Part shown: in pieces, positions 63,122 through 64,000 of the stretch
Layout: each line of letters starts with the position of its first letter
Numbering within the stretch: position 1 is the stretch's first letter
NCBI GenBank assembly: GCA_016081115.2
Contig: CM071930.1
Coordinates: 28,659,641-28,723,640, forward strand
Direction: 5' to 3'
DNA: 64,000 nt
Source of the DNA: Rehmannia glutinosa
Lineage: Eukaryota > Streptophyta > Magnoliopsida > Lamiales > Orobanchaceae
Made by a program: the position numbers and the translations under genes
The notes under the pieces: generated by a model
Database searches by the model: none
Seen by the model: only the letters and a program-made list of their open reading frames with translations
What the model was told of the DNA's origin: nothing

Positions 63122-64000
63122 TGTGAAGCCCCCGGTTTTTCCAAACTATGATTGATCATTTTGTCGTCTATGTAATTCATCGACTATTTTACAGCATCAC
63201 TTTGACGGGTAATTATTAATAACATATATATTTTGTATTTTATTTCATTTTATTTATTACTTGTGATCATGATCTTTATTAATTATATTTTGCATTAATG
63301 ATCACTTGATCGATCGTTATTACTATTATTGTATTTATTAGTCACCTTAGAATTTTAAGAGACTATTTATTTAGAGACTTTTACCTTATAGAATTAAGAA
63401 TTTGATTTAGTGTAAGTGATTATGAGACTTATAAGTGATCAAGGAAATCACTAATTATTTTGGAGATTGATATATTTCAACTATTATCATCAAATTTGGG
63501 ACAAAAAAAATATATGGAATTACCAATTTGCCCCTATAGTGGGACGGCCATAATGATATTTTGGAGTAGAAATATCATCCAACTCTTGTACACTTACACC
63601 TTATATTAGTCATCTTGTGTATAATTATACCATTAATTAAAACATTATACACATCATCTCATATATAAATTCTTTATTATTAAATTTCCCAACATGTTGG
63701 AGTCTTCCCAACATTCCATTCAAACCCATCTCATGCCCATACCTTTGACTTGCATTTTGTCTCCCATGCAAGAAGCAAAATTCAAGACACAAATTAAACA
63801 AAAAAATTCCTCTCTCTCTCTCTCCCTAGTACACGGCCAATATGGCCAATTTTACATAAAAATTTCATTTTTCATCCAACACATTTTAATTCTCAAGCAA
63901 ATTCTCCTCCTTCTCTCTAACCTCTCTCTAAAAATCATTCACATCTTCAAACACCAACTCTTCACATCTTCAAACCTTCAAACATAAGTTCTTCATATCT
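63122..64000 (+). repeat. TK1 3' LTR, first 879 bp
   Basis: Matches 35455 onwards with scattered substitutions (for example gacgcccccga versus gaagcccccgg at the start) and continues past the window edge. The ORF 63694-63987 is chance. Confidence 0.92.

Larger units (their letters stand above)
35455..64000 (+). mobile_element. TK1: Tekay/Del-type Ty3/gypsy, split by AT1, runs off the window
   Basis: 5' LTR 35455-39672, PBS 39680-39691, a coiled-coil/acidic ORF (39971-40600), RT from about 40940, RNase H to 42079, AT1 insertion, integrase 61652-62590, C-terminal chromodomain-like region to 63082, PPT 63109-63121, 3' LTR from 63122. The order RT, RNase H, integrase is the gypsy order. [17 protein letters not shown], the integrase motifs and the terminal ATWE..E.M..QYPELF pattern fit the Tekay/Del chromoviruses. 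Gag, protease and the first part of RT are missing. Confidence 0.9.

Overview
The window reads as plant nuclear DNA, most likely from a repeat-rich flowering plant (eudicot favoured, species not identifiable). I see no host protein gene, rRNA, tRNA gene or CRISPR array. About 95% is LTR retrotransposons nested inside one another. Clades are assigned from motifs seen in the sequence: Ty1/copia of the Sirevirus (SIRE/Maximus) lineage, Ty3/gypsy of the Tekay/Del chromovirus lineage, and an Athila/Tat-like gypsy derivative. Element names used here (SV, NA, TK, AT) are my own labels.

Left block, 1-30535. SV2 (minus strand, 21071-30535) is a Sirevirus cut inside its third ORF by SV1 (plus strand, 407-21070), so the rest of SV2 should lie left of the window. 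SV1 is itself interrupted twice by a pol-less Sirevirus derivative. NA1 (minus, 2015-9870, TSD ctatc) sits inside SV1 gag. NA2 (only its last 406 bp visible) sits inside the SV1 5' LTR. SV1 and SV2 face each other and form a long inverted repeat.

Spacer, 30536-33799. This is the only stretch not dominated by LTR elements. It is AT-rich and holds a cluster of ACTCGATATC palindromes, a possible CACTA transposon end, an (AT)n microsatellite and a decayed Sirevirus tail.

Right block, 33800-64000. SV4 (Sirevirus LTR, PBS and gag, 33816-35454) is cut by TK1, a Tekay-type gypsy with LTRs of about 4.2 kb (35455 to beyond 64000). TK1 is split between RNase H and integrase by AT1 (42159-61646, TSD ggaag), a gutted Athila/Tat-like element. 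AT1 is split just before its 3' LTR by SV3 (45957-60008, TSD ttgtg), a 14-kb Sirevirus. That is a four-level nest with two target-site duplications seen directly.

Gene logic. SV1-3 have the order LTR, PBS (initiator tRNA-Met), gag (UBN2-type domain, zinc knuckle, acidic and coiled-coil region, basic region), protease, integrase, RT, RNase H, a long third ORF resembling the 'putative plant transposon protein' family, a small fourth ORF with a basic coiled coil, PPT, LTR. NA1 keeps gag and a third ORF of the same type but has no pol, so it would depend on an autonomous Sirevirus. All copies are broken by stops or frameshifts. Many differences between near-identical copies fall on CAG/CTG trinucleotides, which looks more like a methylation or basecalling footprint than age.

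Most interesting signals: a nine-unit array of short hairpins with ACCAC-type loops in the transcribed part of the NA1 LTR; paired polypurine tracts with inverted flanks in SV1, SV3 and NA1; a Tekay element whose gag-protease region is replaced by a coiled-coil/acidic ORF.
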